The notes under the pieces: generated by a model
The model's database searches: none
The model's input: only the letters and a program-made list of their open reading frames with translations
What the model was told of the DNA's origin: nothing
Part shown: positions 16,946 to 25,524 of the stretch, piece by piece
Numbering within the stretch: the first letter of the stretch is position 1
Layout of the letters: each line of letters opens with the position of its first letter
Assembly: GCA_023412915.1 (NCBI GenBank)
Contig: JAEZRE010000015.1
Span: 62,001-126,000 of the forward strand
Direction: 5' to 3'
DNA length: 64,000 nucleotides
Source: Bacillota bacterium
Lineage (GTDB): Bacteria; Bacillota; Clostridia; Acetivibrionales; DTU013
Made by a program: the position numbers and the translations under genes

Positions 16946-17662
16946 TTACTTGAAATAATTATCTATGCCCTTCTTGATAGCTGCAGCGAGCTGAGCCTGG
17001 TAATCCTCGCTGCCAAGCCTGCGCTCTTCCTCGGAGTTCGATAAGAAACCGCATTCCACTATGGTGGTCGGAGTTTTCAGTTCCGTGAGGATCACTATCT
17101 GGTCCTTCTTTTCCTGAGGCGCTCTCTTGTTGCTCTTATCCACGTTCTCCTTCAGAGAATCCTGGATGGAGTTCGCCAGCTTCAGGCTTTCGGGCGAATT
17201 TGACGGATAGAACGTCTGTGCCCCGTAGTACTGGGACTGCGGAAAGCTGTTCATATGGATGCTGACAACGATCTGGGCGCCGCTGTTATCCATTATGTCC
17301 TTTCTTCTCGTCAGATCCTGCTTTCTCTTGTTATATATGTTTGTGGTGCCCTCGCTGTAAACAAGCCTATCTTCCTCACGAGTCATGATGACCTTGTAAT
17401 TGTCGCTTTCAAGCAGTTCCTTTACCTTAAGGGCTACCTTAAGGTTGAGATCCTTTTCCTTCAGATCACTGAAACTGCTGATTTTGCCGGGATCCTCACC
17501 ACCATGGCCGGCGTCGATAACGACTGTTTTCTGTCCTGTCTGGTCGTGTCCGGCGGTGGTAGTCTGTGTATCAGAACTCATATTAAGGCTGTATATCGCG
17601 AGAAGAAGCGCAAAAATAAGGCCTATCAGGATAACATTGGACTTTCTCATTACAATAATCAT
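16946..17662 (-). CDS. cwlD: N-acetylmuramoyl-L-alanine amidase CwlD (spore cortex)
   Basis: Zinc amidase that removes stem peptides so that muramic delta-lactam forms in spore cortex, which is needed for germination. The 238 residues comprise an N-terminal signal/anchor helix (NVILIGLIFALLLAIYSL) and an Amidase_3 domain. The domain begins VIDAGHGGEDPG (zinc His) and has the second metal Glu in KEKDLNLKVALK, the third ligand in SIHMNS, and the catalytic Glu in TTIVECGF. The start may be the ATG at 17662 or the next in-frame ATG at 17650; neither has a strong site. It is convergent with the ABC-F gene. It supports a spore-forming host. Confidence 0.9.
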   Translation of the reverse strand: MIIVMRKSNVILIGLIFALLLAIYSLNMSSDTQTTTAGHDQTGQKTVVIDAGHGGEDPGKISSFSDLKEKDLNLKVALKVKELLESDNYKVIMTREEDRLVYSEGTTNIYNKRKQDLTRRKDIMDNSGAQIVVSIHMNSFPQSQYYGAQTFYPSNSPESLKLANSIQDSLKENVDKSNKRAPQEKKDQIVILTELKTPTTIVECGFLSNSEEERRLGSEDYQAQLAAAIKKGIDNYFK

Positions 17663-17760
17663 AAAACCCCGTCCCCCAACACTAATTCATTATTAAGGAT
17701 ATTCACAGACGGGTTGGCCATATTACAATGACTTCCTGACAAGATGCATTAATAAAAATA

Positions 17761-17789
17761 ACGCCAACCAAAATTCGATGGTTGACGCC
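17761..17789 (-). terminator. Terminator after the HEAT-repeat gene
   Basis: 10-bp stem, with one internal and one terminal G-U pair when read as minus-strand RNA, around an 8-nt loop, followed by TATTTTTATT. It closes the unit that ends at 17902. Confidence 0.75.
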
Positions 17790-17901
17790 ATAATTGATTT
17801 TATTTTTTTCGATGTCTACTTGACAGGGAGCATATCACCTTTGCGATTTTTGAACAAGACTTTGCTATGTTCCATGAATGAAGGAGCGAACTGTATCCGG
17901 T

Positions 17902-18756
17902 TCACACCCTGAACTTAAGATCGTCCGTATTGCCTCCTAGATGACGGACAGCGGATACAAGATCATAGAAAGTATCCTTGTCCAATTGTGAGGCATTCTT
18001 CCGGAGGAATCCCCGGATTGCCGGCACAGCCCTGCCATCGCCGTACTTTGCCAGGCTGTCGGCTGCGATAGTTTTTTGAGGCATTTGCATAAATGCGTTT
18101 TTCAAACAGTTGTAGACCTTGTCGGATCTGTTGCTTCGCCCTATTTCGGAAAGAGCCATCAGCAAGTATTCGTCGGCTGCGCCGAAGCCGTGTTCCCTCT
18201 CCAGCGCATCGATGAGCATATCGACCGCCGGAGTTCCGATATTTATGAGCGCGTCCCTCGCAGCCTCGAAAATCAATTCCTCGGCTTCACTATTGGAATA
18301 AATGATATCGATCAGCGGTCCTACCGAACCGGCGGTCTTCCAGCGGCCAAGCACACTGATAGCCCTGGTCCGGGCCAGCAGGCTTTCCTCACCGTTTTCA
18401 TCCGGTTTTCCGCCCGCGATTTCCATCATCAGCTTTTCGGCTTCTTCTCCAAAGCTCCTGAGCCTTTTTAAAAAAACCTCGGGAAGTTCGTCGTCGCAGA
18501 CGACCGCGCCGTAAATGAACATTTCCTTCAGTTCGCCAAGGCTGCCGACCGTATCCATAAACTCTTCCGGGGTCTTGCCGCCGAGTTTCCCTATAGGTGC
18601 CGCCAACCATTTTTCGTATTCGTTCCTGAGGAATACTCCGAGTTTTTCGTCCTCGGCGTCAAAGCCTTTTACCATATTGCCTTCACAGATGTTCATGGAG
18701 GCATCGTACGCCGCTTCCATGGCATGCGTATAGCTATCGAAAAATATTTTATCCAT
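17902..18756 (-). CDS. HEAT-repeat protein of unknown function
   Basis: Function not recognised. The 284 residues are soluble and mostly helical. From about residue 130 they show HEAT-like units with the recurring A-x-x-x-L-G/D pattern (ARTRAISVLGRW, AARDALINIGTPAVDMLIDAL, AADSLAKYGDGRAVPAIRGFL). This superhelical scaffold usually binds proteins. The N-terminal 120 residues are acidic and unique. ATG 18756 overlaps the stop of the upstream membrane-protein gene by 8 bp (ATGGATAA), so the two are coupled and likely work together. Confidence 0.75.
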   Translation of the reverse strand: MDKIFFDSYTHAMEAAYDASMNICEGNMVKGFDAEDEKLGVFLRNEYEKWLAAPIGKLGGKTPEEFMDTVGSLGELKEMFIYGAVVCDDELPEVFLKRLRSFGEEAEKLMMEIAGGKPDENGEESLLARTRAISVLGRWKTAGSVGPLIDIIYSNSEAEELIFEAARDALINIGTPAVDMLIDALEREHGFGAADEYLLMALSEIGRSNRSDKVYNCLKNAFMQMPQKTIAADSLAKYGDGRAVPAIRGFLRKNASQLDKDTFYDLVSAVRHLGGNTDDLKFRV

Positions 18757-19360
18757 TGGTTTTCTTCTTCTTTTTCTTCCCCGAACTTTTTTTAGCGTTG
18801 TTGGTAGGATTCCAGGGACTCTTTGAAAATTCCCTCTCCTGTACCGCAGCCTTTTTCCTGAAAACCTTCCCGAATATTTCTATTCCGTAAAAGCCGGCAA
18901 GATATCCAAGCATCGCTATCAAAGGCAGCAGCAGCATGGAAATGATGTAGCCGGTCAGTGATTCGTTCAACGGCCTGTATACGAAATAGAGCGGTCCCAG
19001 TATGATATTGACAATCAGATGACGTATCCTGTCCGCGGTAAAGCTGCTAAAATGGAGCAATGCACCGACCAACACGAGCACCGCAACCGGTGCCATTCCG
19101 ACGAGTCCATAAACCGCTCCTTTGAGAGGGTAAGGCTTCAGCTCGTACTGTGGCCGTTTCTCTTTTTTTGCAAGATCCTTCATGTCCGCATAAATAACGG
19201 CGAAGGCGAAAATAAAAAACACGGCGCTGTATAACGGCAGCCAAACATAGACATTATCCTTCGTGAGACCGAAGAACGGGTACAGGAATATAAGAAATAC
19301 TATCAGCGCCATGCTGTAGTCGGCCAATATCTTCATTCCGTTTTTAATAAGCATTTTCAT
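18749..19360 (-). CDS. Four-helix membrane protein, unknown function
   Basis: Not recognised. The 203 residues have four predicted membrane helices (about 12-30, 38-58, 80-105 and 132-158) and end in a lysine-rich cytosolic tail (KKSSGKKKKKKTNG). It sits between the response regulator-GGDEF gene (12 bp upstream) and the HEAT-repeat gene (8 bp overlap), so the three form one compact unit. The basic tail could bind the acidic N terminus of the HEAT protein; this is inference. Confidence 0.7.
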   Translation of the reverse strand: MKMLIKNGMKILADYSMALIVFLIFLYPFFGLTKDNVYVWLPLYSAVFFIFAFAVIYADMKDLAKKEKRPQYELKPYPLKGAVYGLVGMAPVAVLVLVGALLHFSSFTADRIRHLIVNIILGPLYFVYRPLNESLTGYIISMLLLPLIAMLGYLAGFYGIEIFGKVFRKKAAVQEREFSKSPWNPTNNAKKSSGKKKKKKTNG

Positions 19361-19372
19361 TATTTGCCTCTC

Positions 19373-20311
19373 CTACTGCTTCTGTCTTCTCATATCCTTG
19401 AGGTAAACGCTGCCCGTCAAGGACTTTGCCTTTTTCTTGAGCTCCGCGGCAATTTCCCCAACCTGCAGGTGATTTGCCAGTATCCTGTATTCATTTGAAA
19501 CGACGGCAATGGATATGGTCATGATCGGATACTGGATTATATATCCCTTCCTGTTTGTCGTCGTTATGAAACCGGCCTTTTTATCGGCGTCCGAATACAA
19601 CTCCGGGACCCTTTCGTCAAAGGCTTTTACTATATTTTCGCACAGCGTATCGGCGAAATCCGGGGTAGTTATCACTACAAAATCGTCTCCGCCTATGTGC
19701 CCTATAAAATCGTACTGTGATCCGAAGCTTCTAACAACATCGTTCAGCATATCCGCAATGAGCTTTATTGCGGTGTCGCCGCGCGCAAAACCGTAAGCGT
19801 CATTATAGGCCTTGAAATTATCTACGTCAAGGTACAGCACCGAAAATTGCATTTCCTTTGCGATTCGGTGATTTATTTCAGACTGTATTTCCGTATTTCC
19901 GGGAAGACCCGTCAGAGGGTTCGCCCACCTGTTCCTGTCGATCCTCAGCAGCGTGTTTTTTACCCTGCTTATCAGTTCGCGCGGATTGAATGGTTTGGTA
20001 ATGTAATCATCGGCTCCCAGTTCCAAACCGGTAAGCTTGTCCTCCTCATTGCCCTGTGCAGTGAGCATGATGATGGGCATAAGGTTGTTACTCTCGTCCT
20101 GTCTCAGCAATTTACAGACTTCAAATCCGTCAATGCCCGGCATCACTATATCGAGCAGCACCAAATCAGGTTTTTCGGTCATGACCATTTTTATGCCGTC
20201 AAGCCCATTGCTTGCAGATACCACCTCGTAGTCCTTTTCGGTCAGGATATCTGTAGTCAGCTTGACCATCAGTTCCGTATCGTCGATAATCAGTATCTTC
20301 TTTCTAAACAT
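19373..20311 (-). CDS. Response regulator with GGDEF-type output domain
   Basis: REC domain (about 1-120) with the phosphoryl Asp in LVLLDIVMPG, Thr in IIMLTAQG and Lys in YITKPFNP. A diguanylate-cyclase-like domain (about 130-305) follows. The signature reads HIGGDDFVVI, that is GGDDF rather than GG[D/E]EF, so the catalytic Glu is replaced by Asp. No RxxD inhibitory site was seen. It could make cyclic di-GMP weakly or act as a GTP/c-di-GMP sensor. The start at 20311 has CGGAGAG upstream and begins right at the REC domain; longer in-frame starts add an unrelated tail. No histidine kinase lies nearby. First gene of a three-gene unit. Confidence 0.87.
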   Translation of the reverse strand: MFRKKILIIDDTELMVKLTTDILTEKDYEVVSASNGLDGIKMVMTEKPDLVLLDIVMPGIDGFEVCKLLRQDESNNLMPIIMLTAQGNEEDKLTGLELGADDYITKPFNPRELISRVKNTLLRIDRNRWANPLTGLPGNTEIQSEINHRIAKEMQFSVLYLDVDNFKAYNDAYGFARGDTAIKLIADMLNDVVRSFGSQYDFIGHIGGDDFVVITTPDFADTLCENIVKAFDERVPELYSDADKKAGFITTTNRKGYIIQYPIMTISIAVVSNEYRILANHLQVGEIAAELKKKAKSLTGSVYLKDMRRQKQ

Positions 20312-20522
20312 AAGCGCTCTCCGGCAAAAAATTATATCAAAGCTAGTTTTTAGTATTTCACGAAGATTATATAATACTTTTTTATATTTGAACAGATTGT
20401 TATTTTTCAAGTGGGAACATTATTTTGCAATAACCGTGATATAATATGATACGGGACACATCTTCCTGTCTTAAAGGTCCAACCTGAGCTGTCCCCCATA
20501 AAAACCGAGGAGTGATTAATTA

Positions 20523-20762
20523 TTGGCTGAATTTTGTGAATGCGGTTCGCTCGTTATTGAAGGCCGTTGTACGAACAAGAGCTGTACCTTGAGGGCCGCT
20601 GCAGGCCCGGTCTCACCAAAAAAGCCCGCCGCCAGGGCAAAGGCTTCATTGAAGGGCGCCGTCTCTGTAAAGCCTGCTGCGAAGGCAGCAAACCCGAGAA
20701 GAGCTTCGAAGTGCATCACGTACAACCTGTACGATAACAAGGATAAGGAACCCGAGACCTGA
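20523..20762 (+). CDS. Small Lys/Ala-rich protein with N-terminal zinc-knuckle
   Basis: 79 residues from a TTG start with GAGGAG 10 bases upstream. The first 20 residues carry a compact CxC...CxxxxC set (CECGSL, CTNKSC) like half a zinc ribbon. The rest is a basic Ala/Lys/Pro-rich tail such as is found in nucleic-acid-binding proteins. An extended -10 (TGATATAAT, 20437-20445) lies upstream and a hairpin terminator overlaps the stop, which supports a real single-gene unit. Function unknown; an RNA- or DNA-binding role is inference only. Confidence 0.55.
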   Translation: MAEFCECGSLVIEGRCTNKSCTLRAAAGPVSPKKPAARAKASLKGAVSVKPAAKAANPRRASKCITYNLYDNKDKEPET

Positions 20763-20776
20763 TAACGATCAGGTCT
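20755..20776. terminator. Hairpin terminator between small zinc protein and kinase gene
   Basis: Perfect 9-bp stem AGACCTGAT/ATCAGGTCT with an AACG loop, followed by TTACCTTAT on the plus strand. It overlaps the stop of the small gene and abuts the stop of the convergent kinase gene. Confidence 0.65.
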
Positions 20777-22108
20777 TTACCTTATACATGTTTCCGCCAT
20801 GATGGACGAAGCCGCACCTATTAACGTTATATCTATATCCGAAAGCATAGCTTCAGGCAAACCCATATTTGCTTTTAACGGTTTCAGGGTCCTTTCCGTG
20901 TCCGGCTCGATTGGCTGTGGAACATTCATCCGGTCATAGAGCTCGGCTTTTTTTATGCGGCTTACTATCTCGTCCTTCACCCTGGGCAATATATGGCTGT
21001 TTGTAACGATACTGCCCTCGAAAAAGATCAAATGGCCTTTCCCGTTGCGAGCCGGACCCATCTTTACTAGCGTTGCTATGACGCTATTGGCAATCGAACC
21101 GATGGTCCTTTCGACGATCCTGCCTGCTATTTGCTGCATTTCGGCATATGCTTCAGCTCCGACCCTGTCATGTATTTTTTTTGCCGTACCCTCCGGCTTT
21201 TCCCCCGGCAGGCTGCTTTCCCATATCTCTATCGTCGTTTTGGAGCCCTGCGAATCTGCAAAAAACTCCTGTACATCGTTCCCGGCAAGATATGACCCGG
21301 GTTCTTTCGATTTGAGCAGAATACTTCTCTTCATCAGCCCGAATATTCCTTTTCCGGCGACTGCATAATGAAACTGGTGGTTTTCAGTCTCTGTAGCAGG
21401 GTAGAGTTCTTCATCATAATCAATTATTTCTGCGATACCCATTTGGATATAATTTTCCTCGTCTCCTGTCGCCATGCCCGTTCCGCAAATAATCAAAGCG
21501 GTACTGTCATCTTTCCCCGTATCACATAATGAAACGGCTCCATGATGTGCAATTATGCCGTCGGACTGGTAAAAAAGTTTTACCTGGCCAAACCCGCGGT
21601 CCTTCATGTAGGCATCGAATTTTCTTCCGAAATTGTATTCCTGGCTTAAGTCCTTCATATCCCGTACGATAACGCCATTTAAATTGGGAACCTTGGTAGG
21701 ATGGTATGGCACTCCGTCATATATCGCCATTGGAAAGGAAAACCCAACGCAGGCATCTTTACAATTGCTCAGGTAATTTTTAATATATTCGTCACGGAGC
21801 AGCAGCTCATCAAAAAATTCATAGAAATCGACCGGACGCGAGGGTATCTGCATTGCTCTGACATGTTCGACCAGCATGCCGCCATTGTCCATTCCTGCGA
21901 TCATCAGTTTTAAATTTGTTCCTCCGAGTGAAATAGCAAGAACAGGCGGGTGGTTGATAAATGCGGTGGGTTTGCTTTTCGCTATTTTGAAATGTTCTTT
22001 CATATATGAGTTGAAAACGGGCGCCTCATTCTTCTGAAATAGCCCGATCAGTCTTAACAGCTCCGAATCCGAATCTGTTTCAAGCCTCTGAAGCAATGTT
22101 TTTTCCAT
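20777..22108 (-). CDS. Hexokinase-type sugar kinase
   Basis: Predicted ATP-dependent hexose kinase of the hexokinase/actin-fold group found in Clostridia; substrate unknown. The 443 residues show the phosphate-1 loop ISLGGTNLKL near residue 70, the sugar-binding stretch VGFSFPMAIYDG, and a phosphate-2-like ALIICGTGMATG. ATG 22108 is preferred over a GTG three codons upstream because AGGTG lies 6 bases before it. It follows the aldo/keto reductase gene of the glycoside locus but is separated from it by a terminator-like hairpin, so it may be partly independent. It probably phosphorylates the monosaccharide released by the GH2 enzyme (inference from context). Confidence 0.82.
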   Translation of the reverse strand: MEKTLLQRLETDSDSELLRLIGLFQKNEAPVFNSYMKEHFKIAKSKPTAFINHPPVLAISLGGTNLKLMIAGMDNGGMLVEHVRAMQIPSRPVDFYEFFDELLLRDEYIKNYLSNCKDACVGFSFPMAIYDGVPYHPTKVPNLNGVIVRDMKDLSQEYNFGRKFDAYMKDRGFGQVKLFYQSDGIIAHHGAVSLCDTGKDDSTALIICGTGMATGDEENYIQMGIAEIIDYDEELYPATETENHQFHYAVAGKGIFGLMKRSILLKSKEPGSYLAGNDVQEFFADSQGSKTTIEIWESSLPGEKPEGTAKKIHDRVGAEAYAEMQQIAGRIVERTIGSIANSVIATLVKMGPARNGKGHLIFFEGSIVTNSHILPRVKDEIVSRIKKAELYDRMNVPQPIEPDTERTLKPLKANMGLPEAMLSDIDITLIGAASSIMAETCIR

Positions 22109-22161
22109 ATGTTTCACCTGGCCTATTTATAAGAATATTTTGTTCAAAGTAAAACAAGGCA

Positions 22162-22186
22162 ATACCGGGAAAAAATCTCCCGGTAT
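22162..22186 (-). terminator. Hairpin after the aldo/keto reductase gene
   Basis: 9-bp perfect stem ATACCGGGA/TCCCGGTAT with a 7-nt loop. On the minus strand it is followed by TGCCTTGTTTT. It may attenuate read-through into the kinase gene. Confidence 0.6.
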
Positions 22187-22209
22187 CGCCAGTGAAGCTT
22201 TTCAAGCCA

Positions 22210-23133
22210 TTACCAGTCAAGCTTCATATCGACCGGTCCCGGTATGGCGCCTGCGAAGTTGAGCCTTCTTTTGGCTTCCGCGTATACCTCGTCGGAAAGC
22301 CTGCCCTTTTCAGCGACCTTAATGTTGGCAATCAGATGATTGACGTCCTTCGTTCCGATAACGACGGACGCAAGCGCCGGATGCGTCATGGCGTAGCGAA
22401 TCAGGAAGTCATTGCGCCCCTCGCCTTCCTCGAACAGCTCGCTGATCCTGGATATTTGAAAGCGTTCGTCATAGCGGTCGTCATACGCTTTTATGATGCC
22501 TCTTGCAACTAGCCCTGTGCCATAATCGTCATACGCCTTCTGAATCACATTTTCGCTTTGCCGTGTCAAGCCGCCGTACACGAGCTGAATAACTTCAATT
22601 TCCTCCCATGCGGCAAAACGGAGCACCGAATTGTAGCCGAAGGTTGCCGGATAGCCGTATTGGCTTGGCTGTCCGTTACGGATGGTAAGTCCGAGGTGCA
22701 ATACCTTCCCTGATTTTTTGGCATCGCGCATCGCTTCCATTGCCTCGCCGAATCTCCCTCCAGGAAGAAAATCCGGGATTACGCCATGCAGCTGAAACAC
22801 GTCTATATGGTCCGTTTTCATCAGGCGGAGGCTTTCATCTAGGTTGCTCAATATTGTCTTGCGGTCGAATACATATAATGGGCCGATGCCCGACATATTG
22901 TCGCCGCATTTTGTTGCAAGCGTGAATTCACTGCGCCTGTGGGCGATCGATTTTCCTATGAAGTACTCGCTCATCGGGTATTCCGGGGAAGTATCGATAT
23001 AATTGATGCCATTGTCAATTGCGGCATTCAGCAAATTATACGCACTTTTTTCATCCAGCAGACGTAATTCCATACCACCTAAGCTTAAGCAAGTGATATC
23101 ATAACCTGTTCTGCCCAACCTTCGTTTCTCCAT
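22210..23133 (-). CDS. Aldo/keto reductase
   Basis: NAD(P)H-dependent oxidoreductase with a TIM barrel, 307 residues. The catalytic tetrad is visible: Asp and Tyr in YIDTSPEYPMSEY, Lys in LATKCGD, His in FQLHGV. It opens MEKRRLGRTGYDI, as family members do. It belongs to the sugar locus, 46 bp behind the substrate-binding protein gene, so its substrate is likely a sugar or sugar aldehyde. The specific reaction cannot be named. Confidence 0.88.
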   Translation of the reverse strand: MEKRRLGRTGYDITCLSLGGMELRLLDEKSAYNLLNAAIDNGINYIDTSPEYPMSEYFIGKSIAHRRSEFTLATKCGDNMSGIGPLYVFDRKTILSNLDESLRLMKTDHIDVFQLHGVIPDFLPGGRFGEAMEAMRDAKKSGKVLHLGLTIRNGQPSQYGYPATFGYNSVLRFAAWEEIEVIQLVYGGLTRQSENVIQKAYDDYGTGLVARGIIKAYDDRYDERFQISRISELFEEGEGRNDFLIRYAMTHPALASVVIGTKDVNHLIANIKVAEKGRLSDEVYAEAKRRLNFAGAIPGPVDMKLDW

Positions 23134-23179
23134 TTAACAAGCCCCTCTCTTTACCGCGGAAATGCTCGGTTATATTTTT

Positions 23180-24577
23180 TTACTTTCCATATTTGGCCAA
23201 AACGCTCTTGCCCTGCTCCAGCGCATTCTTGACTGCCTGCTCGGGAGTGATTTCACCCATGACGGCTTTCTCTGCTTCAGCCTTGTACATGTTGACTATC
23301 TCGCTTGTATATTCGGGCACATTGGTCCATATATTAGCTTTGAGCTGAGGATTGGTAAGAACCTTGATGAGTTGTGCACTGTCAAATAAAGCGGGGTTTG
23401 CCGATGTCATATTGTTAACCATTTGCTCCATAGTTACCGTACCTGATTTATCAGCCGTGAACGTAACATTCTTCATCGGGATACCTTCAGTAGTGAAATA
23501 ACGGAGGTATTTATAAGCCTCTTCAGCATTGCCTGTAGTTTTTCCTATGCAGTAGAAGCGGTTGTCGGCATAGGTGTATCCCTCGCGTCCGCCTTTGGGA
23601 ATCGGCAAGGAGGCAAAAGTGGTGACAAAATCATGCGGATAATCCTTGGTCTGCGCTATCTGGGGAATAGTATTGGTAGCCATGACCACCATGCTGGTGC
23701 GGCCTCCCATGAACGCCGTACGGTAATCGAGCTCCATTGCGATGATTTCTGACAGCGGAATCTGTGTCTTGTCGACCATTTCGAGATCATGACGAAGTTT
23801 AACTGATTCGGCAAATGCCGGGTCGTCGAAGTTCAGGCTTCCGTCCGCTTTGAAATACGGATTGCCGTCCAGGCGGTTATATGCGGTGAGGACATTGAAG
23901 TGATCCCAGTTGAAGAACATCGAACCGTAATGCTTGTTTTCGCCTTCGCCCCAAGTCAGCTTTTTGGCATATTCGCGGTAATCATCCCAGGTCCAGTTCA
24001 GCGGCGGTACGGTTAGGCCTACTTTATCCAGGTCATTCTTATTCATCCATACGACCCATTCCTTGACGTCGCCGGGCAGTGCGTAGACATGTCCGTCATC
24101 AACGGTGGAGTCTATCGTATAAAGGTCCGTTATTGTTTTGCCTTCACCCTTAAGGAAATCATCCATCGCGACAAATTCGCCCTTGGCTGCACGCGGAACG
24201 TAGTCAAACTTTATATTCCAGTAGCATACATCCAGTTGCTCGCCGGAAAGTATCGTCGTATCGACTTTCGTATAATAGTCCGCATTAGGAACCTGTATTA
24301 CATCAACAGTAACATTCGGGTTGCGTTTTTTATACTCATCGTTGATCAGTTGGAACTTTTCAGCCATAACGGCCTCATTTGTGAAGAACTTCAGTGTGAC
24401 CGGTTTGGCTGCCGCCGTATCTTTTTCGCCTGCCGCCGCGGTTGAAGCGCCCTGGCTGGAAACCGTTGACGCGGCTTGGTCGGAAGTGTTGGCATTTCCG
24501 TTGCCGCAGGCACTGAAACCTACTATCAGCATCGATACCATCAGAATACACACCAGTACCTTTTTGACTAGACTCAT
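23180..24577 (-). CDS. Sugar ABC transporter, substrate-binding lipoprotein
   Basis: Extracellular lipid-anchored binding protein of the carbohydrate uptake (CUT1) type, 465 residues. A signal peptide ends in lipobox GFSAC near residue 24, followed by a Gly/Asn/Ser/Ala-rich linker and an SBP_bac_1 fold. Aromatic-rich ligand-site segments include WVVWMNKNDLDKVG and PPLNWTWDDYREYAKKL. It lies downstream of both permease genes, with a stem-loop in the gap, and has its own strong site (GGAGGG). The ATPase subunit is not in the window; many CUT1 systems share an MsmX-like ATPase encoded elsewhere. The ligand is probably an oligosaccharide handled by the GH2 enzyme. Confidence 0.92.
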   Translation of the reverse strand: MSLVKKVLVCILMVSMLIVGFSACGNGNANTSDQAASTVSSQGASTAAAGEKDTAAAKPVTLKFFTNEAVMAEKFQLINDEYKKRNPNVTVDVIQVPNADYYTKVDTTILSGEQLDVCYWNIKFDYVPRAAKGEFVAMDDFLKGEGKTITDLYTIDSTVDDGHVYALPGDVKEWVVWMNKNDLDKVGLTVPPLNWTWDDYREYAKKLTWGEGENKHYGSMFFNWDHFNVLTAYNRLDGNPYFKADGSLNFDDPAFAESVKLRHDLEMVDKTQIPLSEIIAMELDYRTAFMGGRTSMVVMATNTIPQIAQTKDYPHDFVTTFASLPIPKGGREGYTYADNRFYCIGKTTGNAEEAYKYLRYFTTEGIPMKNVTFTADKSGTVTMEQMVNNMTSANPALFDSAQLIKVLTNPQLKANIWTNVPEYTSEIVNMYKAEAEKAVMGEITPEQAVKNALEQGKSVLAKYGK

Positions 24578-24608
24578 AAAATAGCCCTCCTTAAAATATT
24601 GTTTGTGT

Positions 24609-24633
24609 AATCTATTTACATTTTAAATAGATT
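24609..24633. promoter_or_regulatory. Intercistronic stem-loop between permease and binding-protein genes
   Basis: Perfect 10-bp inverted repeat AATCTATTTA/TAAATAGATT with a 5-nt loop and no U tract. Such hairpins often protect or process sugar-ABC transcripts so that the binding protein is made in excess. Confidence 0.5.
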
Positions 24634-24656
24634 CGTTGGAAATAGATAAGGTAAAA

Positions 24657-25487
24657 TCAACCTTTTACTGCCCCTATGGCAATTCCCTCGATTATATATT
24701 TCTGGCATATGAAGAATGCGGCCATAAGCGGAAGAATTGCAAGAACTGCGGCGGCCATCGTCAATGCGTACTGATTGCCGTACTCGGAGCTAAAGCTCCT
24801 CATTCCAAGCTGTAATGTAAACAGCTTGGGATCGACAAGGAATATGAGCGGGTTCTGATAATCATTCCACGTCCATATGAACTTCAGCATGGCAAGTGTG
24901 GCGATAGCCGGCTTGACCATAGGCAATACGATCAGGGTGAATATCCTGCCATGACCGGCTCCGTCGATTATTGCCGCTTCAGACATTTCGTTCGGGATAG
25001 TGACCATGAACTGACGCAGCAGGAATACGCCGTATACGCTGAATGACGCAACAATGATTATTCCAAGATGCGAATTTATCAGCCCTGTCCACTTGAATAT
25101 CATAAAACACGGGATTATCGTGACCTGCGCAGGTATCATCAGCGTACTCAGATATAGGAAGAACAACTTCCTGGAATGACTGAACCTGATCTTTGCAAAC
25201 GCATACGCCGCCGTTGCGGAAACGAATACCTGCAGTATGGTAGTAAGGACCGATACCTTTACTGTGTTAAAATAATAAAGGGGAAAGTCGAACGTACTGT
25301 TCCATGCTTCTGAGTAATTCAGAAGATCCAACGTTTTTGGTATCCACCTTATGGGAAATTCAAATACTTCCCCTTCAATTTTGAACGATGTGGAGATCAT
25401 CCATAAAAACGGGAGAACCATTGTTAGGCTGATCGTTCCGATTATTACGGTATATAGAATTCTCCATATATTTAGTTTTATTTTCAT
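24657..25487 (-). CDS. Sugar ABC transporter permease, MalG/CUT1 type
   Basis: Inner-membrane permease with six predicted helices. The coupling EAA motif is visible as EAAIIDGAGHGRIFTLIVLP. The start at 25487 is chosen for AAAGGGG upstream; it gives 276 residues, normal for MalG-like subunits. It pairs with the MalF-like permease encoded 37 bp upstream. The C terminus ends AIGAVKG, as in most family members. Confidence 0.93.
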   Translation of the reverse strand: MKIKLNIWRILYTVIIGTISLTMVLPFLWMISTSFKIEGEVFEFPIRWIPKTLDLLNYSEAWNSTFDFPLYYFNTVKVSVLTTILQVFVSATAAYAFAKIRFSHSRKLFFLYLSTLMIPAQVTIIPCFMIFKWTGLINSHLGIIIVASFSVYGVFLLRQFMVTIPNEMSEAAIIDGAGHGRIFTLIVLPMVKPAIATLAMLKFIWTWNDYQNPLIFLVDPKLFTLQLGMRSFSSEYGNQYALTMAAAVLAILPLMAAFFICQKYIIEGIAIGAVKG

Positions 25488-25524
25488 CGTATGCCCCTTT
25501 CCAGCCTGCATCAAAAAGACCATT

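Noticed and set aside
24609..24633. Inverted repeat as a terminator within the sugar operon
   Set aside because: AT-only stem without a following T run; an mRNA processing or stability role is more plausible.
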